Shown here: piece by piece, positions 25,346-33,206 of the stretch
Position numbering within the stretch: the stretch's first letter is position 1
Layout of the letters: every line of letters begins with the position of its first letter
Assembly: GCA_040383485.1 (NCBI GenBank)
Contig: JBEIDK010000020.1
Span: forward strand, 1-37,813
Direction of reading: 5' to 3'
Length of the DNA stretch: 37,813 bases
From: JBEIDK01 sp040383485
GTDB taxonomy: Bacteria > Bacteroidota > Bacteroidia > UBA4408
The notes under the pieces: model-generated
Told to the model about the DNA's origin: nothing
Database searches by the model: none
What the model saw: only the letters and a program-made list of their open reading frames with translations
Position numbers and translations under genes: made by a program

Positions 25346-25987
25346 TTAGTTTTTAAATGATTGAATGTAAGTAGCAACAGCTTTTATCTGTCTATCGTTG
25401 TAAATATCTTTATAAATGGGCATTGCTCCTTTACCATTCGTAATAATTGTAATACACTCTTCTTGTGAAAGTGCTGAAGTACTCAAATCTTTGGCTCCAC
25501 TAAGTCCTAACTTTCCATCGGCACCATGGCATTTATAGCATTCAAGGGTATATAAATCTTTCCCAAATTTTTCAGCAAATTCTTCATCAGTTAAATTATT
25601 AACAGCATCTCCAGGCAATGATATAGGTTGACCGTTATGTTTTTTGCTCATTTCGGCTAATCCATATGATGCTATAATCATTACTAAACTCAAAACGGCT
25701 AAACCTTTGTTATTTTTCCTGTAAGCAATTATTGCAATTGGAATTGAGGCGAAAACGATACCAATTTTTATTACAAGCATTGGTTTTATTTCAGGAATAT
25801 TAAATAACATGTAAATACCAGTTCCTAAAAAGGCAGTACTTACTATCATTTCTAAAACCTTTGTTTTAGCCTTAAATTTTTCTAAAGTTTCATTTGCATT
25901 AGCCAGCAATAAAACTGTCTTAATTAAATATATAATTAAAAAAACCATTACTGATGTAATGTGTAAATGAGTCATTCCTTTAAACAT
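25346..25987 (-). CDS. SirB2-like four-helix membrane protein fused to a cytochrome c domain
   Basis: Protein of 213 aa in two parts. The N-terminal part has four membrane helices (about residues 8-125), starting MTHLHITSVMVFLIIYL, with a SirB2-like pattern. After a short linker comes a single-haem cytochrome c domain (about 145-213) with CYKCH as the haem-binding motif and GAMPIYK probably giving the axial Met. The haem domain should face the periplasm. I chose the ATG at 25987 because it gives the conserved N-terminal helix directly; the frame is open to 26038 but those 17 extra residues precede the helix start and look like leader sequence. Electron-transfer partner and substrate are not evident. 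It probably shares an operon with hflX downstream. Confidence 0.85.
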   Translation of the reverse strand: MFKGMTHLHITSVMVFLIIYLIKTVLLLANANETLEKFKAKTKVLEMIVSTAFLGTGIYMLFNIPEIKPMLVIKIGIVFASIPIAIIAYRKNNKGLAVLSLVMIIASYGLAEMSKKHNGQPISLPGDAVNNLTDEEFAEKFGKDLYTLECYKCHGADGKLGLSGAKDLSTSALSQEECITIITNGKGAMPIYKDIYNDRQIKAVATYIQSFKN

Positions 25988-26008
25988 AATAATTATTTTT
26001 ACGGGCAG

Positions 26009-26038
26009 CAAAGTAAGTTGAATAAATTTTATTTTCAA
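26009..26038 (-). promoter_or_regulatory. Candidate promoter for the cytochrome c-hflX operon
   Basis: On the minus strand TTGA precedes TTACTTTG (complement of 26009-26016) by about 18 nt, resembling the -33/-7 pair seen at hppA but with mismatches in both boxes. The -7-like box ends about 21 nt before the ATG at 25987, which supports that start over 26038. Confidence 0.35.
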
Positions 26039-26052
26039 TCTTTAATTAATAC

Positions 26053-26060
26053 TTAATTTG
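26053..26060 (+). promoter_or_regulatory. Candidate -7-like box TTAATTTG for ltaE
   Basis: This octamer ends 16 nt before the ATG at 26077 and is the same as the variant found upstream of the M1 aminopeptidase and phhB. It is one base from TAnnTTTG. No convincing -33 element is visible. Confidence 0.3.
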
Positions 26061-26076
26061 TTTAAATTTTAAAAAA

Positions 26077-27096
26077 ATGATGATTGACTTAAGAAGCGAT
26101 ACGGTAACTAAACCATCTGCAGCGATGCTAGAGGCAATGATGACTGCAAATGTTGGAGATAATGTTTTTGCCGAAGACCCTACAGTGTATGAGCTAGAAA
26201 AAAAATGTGCTCAATTATTTGGACATGAAGCTGCTTTATTTTGTCCGAGTGGTACAATGACTAATCAAATTGCAATAAAAGTGCACACCCAGCCTGGAGA
26301 TGAGTTATTATGCGATGTGAATTCTCATATATATAATTATGAAGGTGGAGGCATAAGCGCTAACAGTGGAGTACAAGCAAAATTGTTGCAAGGAGATAGG
26401 GGAAGGATAAATGCGCAACAAGTTCTTGATAATATTAATGGCAACTTCGATTGGTTGACCCACACATCTTTAGTTAGTATTGAAAACACCGTGAATAGGA
26501 GTGGAGGCAGTATTTATGATTTAAATACTATTATTGAACTTAGTAAAGTTTGTAAAACAAACAACTTAAAGTTTCATATGGATGGCGCTAGAATTTTTAA
26601 TGCTCTTGTTGAGACTGGCACTTCAACTTATGAAATGGGAAAATTATTTGATAGTATCTCCGTTTGTTTTTCAAAAGGTTTAGGTGCCCCTGTTGGTTCT
26701 GTTATTATCGGAAGCATTGAATTTATAAATAAAGCACGAAGAGTTAGAAAAGTTTTTGGTGGTGGAATGAGACAAAGTGGTTTCCTTGCCGCAGCTGCAA
26801 TATATGCACTAGATAATAATGTTGAGCGGCTAACTGAAGACCACAAAAGAGCAAAGGAGATAGAGGAAATATTAATTCAGTTGCCATATATTAAATCATG
26901 TATGCAGGTAGACACTAATATTTTAATTTTTACTTTGATTGACAATATATTAGGTGATGACTTTGTTAAAAAGGCAAATGAAAAAAATCTTAAATGTGTT
27001 GCTTTTGCAAAGCATAATATTCGTTTTGTTACACATTTAGATTTTAATGATGATATGCTTCATCAAACAGAAAAAATACTTAAGAATCTTTTTTAG
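26077..27096 (+). CDS. ltaE: Low-specificity L-threonine aldolase
   Basis: PLP enzyme of fold type I, 339 aa, that cleaves L-threonine or allo-threonine to glycine and acetaldehyde. The N-terminus DLRSDTVTKPSAAM and the VGDNVFAEDPTV segment are diagnostic for the family. Other conserved stretches are FCPSGTMTNQIA, HIYNYEGGG and the LHMDGAR-like KFHMDGARIFNA. The PLP-binding lysine is K200 in CFSKGLGAPVGS. A second ATG follows immediately at 26080 and could equally be the start. The last 17 nt overlap the 3' end of the convergent gene at 27080. Confidence 0.95.
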   Translation: MMIDLRSDTVTKPSAAMLEAMMTANVGDNVFAEDPTVYELEKKCAQLFGHEAALFCPSGTMTNQIAIKVHTQPGDELLCDVNSHIYNYEGGGISANSGVQAKLLQGDRGRINAQQVLDNINGNFDWLTHTSLVSIENTVNRSGGSIYDLNTIIELSKVCKTNNLKFHMDGARIFNALVETGTSTYEMGKLFDSISVCFSKGLGAPVGSVIIGSIEFINKARRVRKVFGGGMRQSGFLAAAAIYALDNNVERLTEDHKRAKEIEEILIQLPYIKSCMQVDTNILIFTLIDNILGDDFVKKANEKNLKCVAFAKHNIRFVTHLDFNDDMLHQTEKILKNLF

Positions 27097-27790
27097 AATT
27101 ATTTTTAAAAATTAATCGTTTGATATTTTTATGAAACTCATTCGTAATTTTTGCGTGAAAAAATGGATATAGTATTTTATCTTTTAATAAAAAGTTACTC
27201 TTATAATAACTAGTATGAATAATTTTTGTTTTGCCATTCAAACAATCTATAAATTGTAGTTTTTGTTTCCCATTTGTTTTGTTTCCGCCTTTAACATAGC
27301 TGAATTCAATTACTTTATTTATTGAGTCTACGTCAAGTATTTCAAACGCAACCGCAATTTTATATAATCCTTTTAAAAATTGTAATTTCAAATATATTAC
27401 CTGTCCCTTTTCTATGTTGCCAAAATTATCATTGTTATATAAGATTTTATTTTTGTTTTTGACTTTACAGAGCATAAACCCAAATGAAAACCGGCTACTA
27501 TTATAAACTTGAGCTGGACTATCAGTTTTATAATTTAACCAAACATTTTCTATCTTATCATTAAAATTATAGACTCTTACTTGCTTGTAATATTCATTTA
27601 AATTAGCTTCTTTGGTACAGGTGGCCTCAATATCATTGAAACATAGGATGTTATTTTTTTTTTGTGTTTCAAGCAATCTCTTTATTTCTTGCTGAGGAAT
27701 TTTATTTAAATCAATATCATTGAAGCATAACTGACTATGCGCTTTAGTCAAATATAATAATGCTATGATAAAGCACGTTATTTTTTTCAA
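27080..27790 (-). CDS. Exported protein of unknown function with an N-terminal internal repeat
   Basis: Protein of 236 aa that I do not recognise. It has a signal peptide (residues 1-19, KKITCFIIALLYLTKAHSQ). A short duplication follows: LCFNDID at about 21 and LCFNDIE at about 49, separated by a charged segment. The C-terminal half (about 115-225) alternates beta-rich segments such as KVIEFSYVKGG, KQKLQFIDC and KTKIIHTSYYKS, and ends with a helix rich in Phe, His and Lys. This layout could be a START/SRPBCC-like fold, but that is a guess. The start is TTG at 27790, chosen because it begins the signal peptide directly. It follows the dnaJ terminator, so it is probably expressed separately. 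It overlaps the convergent ltaE by 17 nt. Confidence 0.7.
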   Translation of the reverse strand: MKKITCFIIALLYLTKAHSQLCFNDIDLNKIPQQEIKRLLETQKKNNILCFNDIEATCTKEANLNEYYKQVRVYNFNDKIENVWLNYKTDSPAQVYNSSRFSFGFMLCKVKNKNKILYNNDNFGNIEKGQVIYLKLQFLKGLYKIAVAFEILDVDSINKVIEFSYVKGGNKTNGKQKLQFIDCLNGKTKIIHTSYYKSNFLLKDKILYPFFHAKITNEFHKNIKRLIFKNNSKKDS

Positions 27791-27870
27791 AAAAATAATA
27801 ATTTAGAAATGCTAAACTACAACAACACTTCAAAAATACAACTCAAATAAAAAATTAAAATATTTCAATA

Positions 27871-27901
27871 AAAAAAGCCATTTCTATTCGATGGCTTTTT
27901 T
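27871..27901 (-). terminator. Intrinsic terminator downstream of dnaJ
   Basis: An 11-bp inverted repeat, AAAAAAGCCAT (27871-27881) against ATGGCTTTTTT (27891-27901), has a 9-nt loop. It lies 5 nt beyond the dnaJ stop codon. Flanking A and T runs make it potentially bidirectional. Confidence 0.8.
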
Positions 27902-27905
27902 ATTG

Positions 27906-29036
27906 TTAGAAGTACTCTTTCATTCTATCAAAAAAGTTTTTGTCTTTATGACTAGGATGAGGTTTGAAATTTTCTGAGAGACTTAATTTTTCTAATATGG
28001 CTTTTTCTTCCTTGCTTAATGTTTGAGGAGTCCAAATGTTTACTGATACCAATAAATCACCTTTGGCGTAACTATTCAATTCTGGTAATCCTTTACCTCT
28101 TAACCTTAGAATTTTACCTGATTGAACACCTTGTTCAATTTTTATTTTTGCCTTTCCATCAAGTGTAACAACTTCGGCACTAGCTCCTAATGCTGCATCA
28201 GTGAAATTTATAAATAATTCATAATGCAAATTATTACCATTACGTTTTAGGTGTTCATGGTTATTTTCTTCAATTGTTATAAGTAAATCACCTGGAATCC
28301 CTCCTCTTACGGCAGCATTTCCTTTTCCTTGCATACTCAATTGCATTCCTTCAGCTACTCCTGCAGGAATATTTATATTAATAACTTCTTCATCCCTAAC
28401 AATTCCATCTCCATTGCATGAATTGCACTTTTCTTTAATTGTTTTGCCCTCACCACCGCAGCTAGGACAAGTTGTTGTGGTTTGCATTTGACCAAGGATG
28501 GTATTTACCACTTGTGTAACTTGTCCGTTACCTCTACAAGTAGAACATGTATTAAAGCCAGCACCTGATTTTGCTCCTGTTCCATTGCAAGGTTTGCATG
28601 CAACAGATTTATTTACCTTTATTTTTTTCTCGACACCCGTAGCAATTTCTTCTAAGTCTAGCTTTACTTTAATTCTAAGATTTGTCCCTCTATTCACTCT
28701 TTGGCCTCCTCTTTGGCTCCTTCCACTACCACCAAATACATCACCAAAAGCACTAAAAATATCATCCATATTACTAAATCCTCCGAAACCACCGCCGCCT
28801 CCAGAAGCGCCACCCATCCCAGCATGTCCAAATTGGTCATACCTTTGTTTCTTTTCTGAGTTGCTTAATACATCGTATGCTTCCGCAGCTTCTTTAAATT
28901 TATCTTCTGAAGCCTTGTCACCCGGGTTTTTATCTGGATGATATTTCATTGCTAACTTACGATACGATTTTTTTATTTCCTCTTCTGAGGCGTTTTTTCC
29001 TAATCCTAATATTTCGTAATAATCTCTTTTTGCCAC
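27906..29036 (-). CDS. dnaJ: Chaperone protein DnaJ
   Basis: Hsp40 co-chaperone of 376 aa that delivers unfolded clients to DnaK and stimulates its ATPase. The J-domain (residues 3-70) has the essential HPD in KYHPDKNPGDK. A Gly/Phe-rich linker follows (about 72-110). All four zinc-finger repeats are intact: CKPCNGTG, CSTCRGNG, CPSCGGEG and CNSCNGDG (about 145-215). Two C-terminal client-binding domains end the protein. The gene is 57 nt downstream of grpE on the same strand and is followed by a terminator, giving a grpE-dnaJ operon. dnaK is not in this window. Confidence 0.98.
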   Translation of the reverse strand: MAKRDYYEILGLGKNASEEEIKKSYRKLAMKYHPDKNPGDKASEDKFKEAAEAYDVLSNSEKKQRYDQFGHAGMGGASGGGGGFGGFSNMDDIFSAFGDVFGGSGRSQRGGQRVNRGTNLRIKVKLDLEEIATGVEKKIKVNKSVACKPCNGTGAKSGAGFNTCSTCRGNGQVTQVVNTILGQMQTTTTCPSCGGEGKTIKEKCNSCNGDGIVRDEEVININIPAGVAEGMQLSMQGKGNAAVRGGIPGDLLITIEENNHEHLKRNGNNLHYELFINFTDAALGASAEVVTLDGKAKIKIEQGVQSGKILRLRGKGLPELNSYAKGDLLVSVNIWTPQTLSKEEKAILEKLSLSENFKPHPSHKDKNFFDRMKEYF

Positions 29037-29093
29037 TTTATGTTTTTTTTGAATTCTACTTTAACCTTTAATTGAAGTATTTACTAATTGAAT

Positions 29094-29726
29094 TTAATTG
29101 CCAACAACAACCTTAGCGTACCTAATAACCTTTTCGTTAAGATAATATCCCTTTTCAAGTTCGTCTACAATTTTGCCTTTCATATCAGCACTTGGGGAAG
29201 GGATTTGTGTGATTGCTTCATGAAGTTCTGCATCAAAAACTTGACCAACACTCTCCATTTCTTTCAATCCTTTTGAGGTTAATGTTGTCTTGAACTTATT
29301 GTAAATTAAATCCACACCTATTTTTAATGCCTCAACATCTGAAGCCTCATTAATTGATTTTAATGCTCTGTCAAAGTCATCAATTACTGGCAATAGCGTT
29401 TTATAAAAATCTGATGCCCCATTATTCATTAAATCAATCTTTTCTTTGGCAGTTCTTCTTCTGTAATTATCAAACTCCGAGTAAAGTCGAATATACTTAT
29501 CATTTGCAATTGCAATCTCTTGTTTTAGCAATTCTTCCGGAGATTGAACATTGTCATTATTTCCTACTTCTGAATTTAACTCTGAATTTTCGTCAGAATT
29601 ATTTGGTGTTAAGTTTTCGAATATTTCATTCATCATTTCGTTACTATTACTAGCATCAGCTTTGTTTTCTGTGTCTGTATTGGTTTCCATTTTTAATTTA
29701 TTTTTTAATTTATTAAATAGATTCAT
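29094..29726 (-). CDS. grpE: Nucleotide exchange factor GrpE
   Basis: DnaK nucleotide exchange factor, 210 aa. An acidic, Asn/Glu-rich N-terminal region (about 13-70) precedes the long helix with the family segment YIRLYSEFDNYRRRTAKEK. The C-terminal beta-domain has FDAELHEAITQIPSPSADMKG and VIRYAKVVV, all typical. The start is uncertain: the ATG at 29726 adds 12 basic residues before a second ATG at 29690, which begins an acidic N-terminus more like other GrpE proteins. A weak -7-like box (TAATATTG, complement of 29746-29753) about 19 nt upstream of 29726 favours the longer form slightly. First gene of the grpE-dnaJ operon. Confidence 0.95.
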   Translation of the reverse strand: MNLFNKLKNKLKMETNTDTENKADASNSNEMMNEIFENLTPNNSDENSELNSEVGNNDNVQSPEELLKQEIAIANDKYIRLYSEFDNYRRRTAKEKIDLMNNGASDFYKTLLPVIDDFDRALKSINEASDVEALKIGVDLIYNKFKTTLTSKGLKEMESVGQVFDAELHEAITQIPSPSADMKGKIVDELEKGYYLNEKVIRYAKVVVGN

Positions 29727-29825
29727 TGCTTGACGAAAATTTTGCCAATATTAATTTAAAAGTCAAATTGTCTCATCTAAAATTTAAAATACAAATATTG
29801 TATTAGAATCAAAAATAATACGATA

Positions 29826-29855
29826 AAAAAAGCACTCAATTACGAGTGCTTTTTT
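29826..29855 (-). terminator. Intrinsic terminator downstream of the DEAD-box helicase gene
   Basis: A perfect 12-bp inverted repeat, AAAAAAGCACTC (29826-29837) against GAGTGCTTTTTT (29844-29855), has a 6-nt loop. It lies about 38 nt beyond the helicase stop codon and separates it from grpE. Confidence 0.85.
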
Positions 29856-29893
29856 GCTATTTTCAATTTTTATGATTAGCTACTAATAAATTT

Positions 29894-31741
29894 TTAAAAT
29901 GGTTTTTTGCGTCGTCCTTTGTCAACACCTCCGCCGCCAAAGCTAGGCGCTCCTTTGCTGCCAAAGCCGCGGCTTCCGCCACCACCTTGTCCGCCACGGT
30001 AACCACCACCTTCAGAGTTTCCACCTCGATAACCGCCGCCTTGTCCGCCACGATATCCGCCGCCGCCCGAACCTCCACGGTATCCACCACCTGATCCACC
30101 GCGTGATGAGCCGCCACCGCCGCCCATGCCGTTAGATGCTTCAATACGAACACGACGTTGATTGTAATGTTGATTCGCTTTAAATGCTTCAACTACCTGT
30201 GGTACAAAGCGAGGTTCAACCTCAAAAAATGAGAAAGTATTTTTTACATCAATACGTCCTACATCATTTTTATCTACTCCAGTACAATGAACTACAAAAT
30301 CACGTAACTCTAATTTATCTAATCCATCCATTTCTCCAATATTAATAAAGAAACGTCCAGTAACCTCACCTCTATCATTGCGTCCATCACCAGTATCTCG
30401 GCTTCGGACAGCTCCACCAACATTTAGGTCAGGTGCATCACGGTAATATTCTAAGAAACGATTAAAATCGGTTGATACCATTTTTTTTATCAATTCTTCC
30501 TTTGTTAAATCCTTCAGCATTTCTGTGATTGGCGGCAAATAGTCAACAATATCTTCTTCGTTTACCTCAGCATCATGTATTGTTTTTACTAAATGAAATA
30601 ATTGTTTTTCACAAACTTCATCACCATTAGGAACCTGCTTAAGTGTAAAGCGTTTGTTGATGTTACGCTCAATTTCTCGAATTTTTCCGATTTCTTTTGA
30701 TGTAACAATTGCTAATGATATACCACTTTTACCAGCACGGGCTGTACGTCCGCTTCGGTGCGTATAACTTTCCACATCATCGGGCAAGTTAAAATTTATT
30801 ACGTGAGTAACACTATCTACGTCAATGCCACGTGCAGCAACATCCGTAGCAACCAGTATTTGTAAGTGACGGTTACGGTATCGATTCATTACATAATCAC
30901 GTTGTGCTTGACTTAAATCGCCATGCAAAGCATCTGCATTGTATCCATCTTTAATTAATTTTTCAGCAATATCTTGAGTTTCAGCTTTGGTTCGGCAAAA
31001 TACAATACCAAAAACTTCAGGGTAATAATCTACAACACGCTTTAATGCTAAATATCTATCACGTCCTTGAACGCTATAGTATTGATGTTCTATATTATCG
31101 GCGCCAGAATTTTCTTTGCCTACCGTAATTTCAAATGGTTTCTCCATATAGTTTTTAGCTATACGTCTAACTTCGTTTGGCATGGTTGCTGAAAATAACC
31201 AAGTAAATTTGCCATCAGGAGTTTTTGACAGAATACTATCTAAGTCTTCTTTAAAACCCATATTTAGCATTTCATCAGCTTCGTCTAATACTACAAACTT
31301 AATGTTCTCAAGATTGATGCGTCGGCGTTCAATCATATCAACCATACGTCCTGGAGTAGCAACAATAATGTTTACTCCTCTGCGCATATCACGCACTTGA
31401 TTTTCCATACTTGCACCACCGTAAATAGCAACTACATTCGAGCCACTTTTATACTTAGTAAAGTTCTGTAAATCACGGGTTATTTGCATACACAACTCAC
31501 GAGTTGGGCAAATAATTAAAGCTTCAGGATTGCTGTTGTTAAAGTCAATCATGTTGCAAATTGGCAAACCAAATGCAGCAGTTTTTCCTGTTCCTGTTTG
31601 TGCAAGTCCTACTAAATCTTGCGGTTTTGCAAGCAATACGGGTATTGCTTCTGCCTGAATAGGCGTAGGAGTTTCAAAGCCAAGGTCTGTTATGGCTTTT
31701 AGGATGTCGTTATCTAATCCTAAATCTTTAAATGTTGTCAT
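29894..31741 (-). CDS. deaD: DEAD-box RNA helicase with DbpA-like RNA-binding domain and RGG-type tail
   Basis: ATP-dependent RNA helicase of 615 aa, likely active in ribosome assembly and mRNA remodelling, especially in the cold. The motifs occur in order: Q motif (FETPTPIQ, near 20), Walker A AQTGTGKT (near 47), VVLDEADEM near 150, SAT in LFSATMP near 182, and HRSGRTARAGK near 330. A DbpA/CsdA-type RNA-binding domain follows (about 465-545, GRFFINIGEMDG to RVRIEAS). The last 70 residues or so are a Gly/Arg/Tyr-rich tail built from GGYRGG and GGGGS-like units, which often adds non-specific RNA affinity. That tail is locally GC-rich and repetitive, unlike its surroundings. The gene starts 7 nt after terC on the same strand. 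Confidence 0.95.
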   Translation of the reverse strand: MTTFKDLGLDNDILKAITDLGFETPTPIQAEAIPVLLAKPQDLVGLAQTGTGKTAAFGLPICNMIDFNNSNPEALIICPTRELCMQITRDLQNFTKYKSGSNVVAIYGGASMENQVRDMRRGVNIIVATPGRMVDMIERRRINLENIKFVVLDEADEMLNMGFKEDLDSILSKTPDGKFTWLFSATMPNEVRRIAKNYMEKPFEITVGKENSGADNIEHQYYSVQGRDRYLALKRVVDYYPEVFGIVFCRTKAETQDIAEKLIKDGYNADALHGDLSQAQRDYVMNRYRNRHLQILVATDVAARGIDVDSVTHVINFNLPDDVESYTHRSGRTARAGKSGISLAIVTSKEIGKIREIERNINKRFTLKQVPNGDEVCEKQLFHLVKTIHDAEVNEEDIVDYLPPITEMLKDLTKEELIKKMVSTDFNRFLEYYRDAPDLNVGGAVRSRDTGDGRNDRGEVTGRFFINIGEMDGLDKLELRDFVVHCTGVDKNDVGRIDVKNTFSFFEVEPRFVPQVVEAFKANQHYNQRRVRIEASNGMGGGGGSSRGGSGGGYRGGSGGGGYRGGQGGGYRGGNSEGGGYRGGQGGGGSRGFGSKGAPSFGGGGVDKGRRKKPF

Positions 31742-31748
31742 TTAATTT

Positions 31749-32495
31749 TTAATTGTTTGTTGTCTGCTTATGCGCCTTGCTACGATAAGCCATGTTTAAT
31801 AATTCTACAATAAGCGCAAACACTAATCCTGAATACACGTAGCCCTTGTCAATTTCAATATGAAGGGACTCAAGCACCAGCAACACTCCAATAGCAACTA
31901 AAAAAGTAAGTGCAAGCATTTTTACGGTTGGGTGGCGATTTATAAAATCCGCTACCTTTGCCGAAAACACTAGCATAACAATCATTGAAATGATAACTGC
32001 CGCAATCATAATGGCTACATTTCTTATCAATCCAACAGCCGTCAATATCGAATCGAAAGAAAATATAATATCCAAAAAAGTAATTTGGACGATGGCACTT
32101 TGCAAAGTAAGTGCCGTTTTGCTTTTGCCATGGGCCACTGCCTCATGACGTTGATTTATTTTTTCTAAAACTTCTTTAGTAGTTTTAATAATTAGAAATA
32201 AACCGCCTACAAACAATATCAAATCGCGTCCGGTAATTGCAACAATTGAAATTGAGAATATTGGGTCTTTTAGTCCAATTATCCATGAAATACTAAATAA
32301 TAGAAATATTCTAAACATAAGCGCAATGGCAAGCCCTATGGTTCGTGCCTTTCCTTGCTCTTTTTTGGTAGCTAGTTTTGCTGATACTATGGCAATGAAA
32401 ATTAAATTGTCAATGCCCAAAACTATTTCCATTAAAGTAAGAGTAAGCAGGCTAAAAATTCCTTCTGGGGTAGCAAATGCAGTAACGTCGAACAT
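31749..32495 (-). CDS. TerC-family integral membrane protein
   Basis: Membrane protein of 248 aa with about seven helices. TerC-family members are linked to tellurite resistance and, in studied cases, to Mn2+ export that supports metalation of secreted proteins. The family hallmark acidic residues within helices are present: EIVLGIDNLIFI (about residues 23-34) and DIIFSFDSILTA (about 140-151). A cytoplasmic loop near 110-125 (NQRHEAVAHGKSK) separates the two halves. It is probably co-transcribed with the downstream DEAD-box gene (7-nt gap). An inverted repeat lies just upstream of the start. Confidence 0.92.
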   Translation of the reverse strand: MFDVTAFATPEGIFSLLTLTLMEIVLGIDNLIFIAIVSAKLATKKEQGKARTIGLAIALMFRIFLLFSISWIIGLKDPIFSISIVAITGRDLILFVGGLFLIIKTTKEVLEKINQRHEAVAHGKSKTALTLQSAIVQITFLDIIFSFDSILTAVGLIRNVAIMIAAVIISMIVMLVFSAKVADFINRHPTVKMLALTFLVAIGVLLVLESLHIEIDKGYVYSGLVFALIVELLNMAYRSKAHKQTTNN

Positions 32496-32522
32496 ATCTT
32501 TTTTTAGAAAAAGTGCGCGAAG

Positions 32523-32550
32523 ATAGTATTATTTTGCTAGTAAATACTAT
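32523..32550. repeat. 8-bp inverted repeat upstream of terC
   Basis: ATAGTATT (32523-32530) and AATACTAT (32543-32550) are perfect inverted copies with a 12-nt loop. They lie 28-55 nt upstream of the terC ATG, between terC and pth. This could be a leader hairpin or an operator. The AT-rich arms make chance occurrence possible. Confidence 0.4.
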
Positions 32551-32569
32551 TTAAATTCAAAATAGCCAA

Positions 32570-33136
32570 CTACTTACCATTAAAATTAGTCATAGTAAGT
32601 TGCAAACCAATTGTTCCAAAGGACAAACACATATCTGCGGCTTTTTTAATGCGTTCCGATAATGTTTTTTTCTCCTCATCGTCCCATTCGCCAAGTACGT
32701 AATCTACTTGATTGCCTTTGTTAAATTCGGCACCAACACCAAACCTCAGTCTAGTATAGCTAGCATTGCCAAGTATTAGTTCAATGTTTTTTAGGCCATT
32801 GTGCCCACCACTTCCGCCACTGCCTTTCATCCTTAATGTACCAAATGGCAAAGCTAAATCATCTGTTATTACCAATACGTTCTCTTGAACAATTTTTTCG
32901 GCTTGCATCCAGTAGTTAACTGCTTTACCGCTAAGGTTCATGAAGGTGCTTGGTTTTATTAGAACAAATGTTTTTCCTCTAAATTTAATTTCACAAATGT
33001 CCGCCAACCTATCTGTTCTAAATTTTGTGTTCGCATTTTGTGCAATTTCATCAACAACTTTAAAACCTATATTATGGCGGGTATTAGTATATTCGGAACC
33101 TATATTTCCTAAACCAACAATTAAAAACTTGTTCAT
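32570..33136 (-). CDS. pth: Peptidyl-tRNA hydrolase
   Basis: Essential esterase of 188 aa that frees tRNA from peptidyl-tRNA dropped by ribosomes. The N-terminus VGLGNIGSEYTNTRHNIGF contains N11 and the catalytic H21. FMNLSGKAV supplies the conserved Asn (near 68), the Asp in TDDLALPFG lies near 94, and GGSGGHNGLKNI is also typical of the family. Length is normal. It is transcribed divergently from mscS; the two start codons are 70 nt apart with a -7-like box for each. Confidence 0.97.
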   Translation of the reverse strand: MNKFLIVGLGNIGSEYTNTRHNIGFKVVDEIAQNANTKFRTDRLADICEIKFRGKTFVLIKPSTFMNLSGKAVNYWMQAEKIVQENVLVITDDLALPFGTLRMKGSGGSGGHNGLKNIELILGNASYTRLRFGVGAEFNKGNQVDYVLGEWDDEEKKTLSERIKKAADMCLSFGTIGLQLTMTNFNGK

Positions 33137-33153
33137 TAATATTTTTTAATGGC

Positions 33154-33161
33154 CAAAAATA
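33154..33161 (-). promoter_or_regulatory. Candidate pth -7 box TATTTTTG
   Basis: Read on the minus strand this matches TAnnTTTG exactly and ends 17 nt before the pth ATG at 33136. No clear -33 TTTG is found. The sequence is T-rich, so a chance match is possible. Confidence 0.4.
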
Positions 33162-33181
33162 ATATTCTAAACTTGCTATTG

Positions 33182-33189
33182 TACATTTG
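33182..33189 (+). promoter_or_regulatory. Candidate mscS -7 promoter box TACATTTG
   Basis: An exact TAnnTTTG match with the same octamer as the dsbD box, ending 17 nt before the ATG at 33207. No clear -33 element. It predicts a leader of about 10-12 nt. Confidence 0.5.
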
Positions 33190-33206
33190 TAGCCAAACTA
33201 ATTAAT

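Noticed and set aside
28498..28941. 147-aa open frame antisense to dnaJ
   Set aside because: It is a shadow of the Gly- and Cys-rich dnaJ coding sequence; its Pro/Leu-rich composition is what the opposite strand of such a region gives.
29863..30192. 109-aa Ala/Val-rich open frame in the helicase tail
   Set aside because: It is an alternate-frame reading of the Gly-rich repeat; the DEAD-box frame is continuous and complete.
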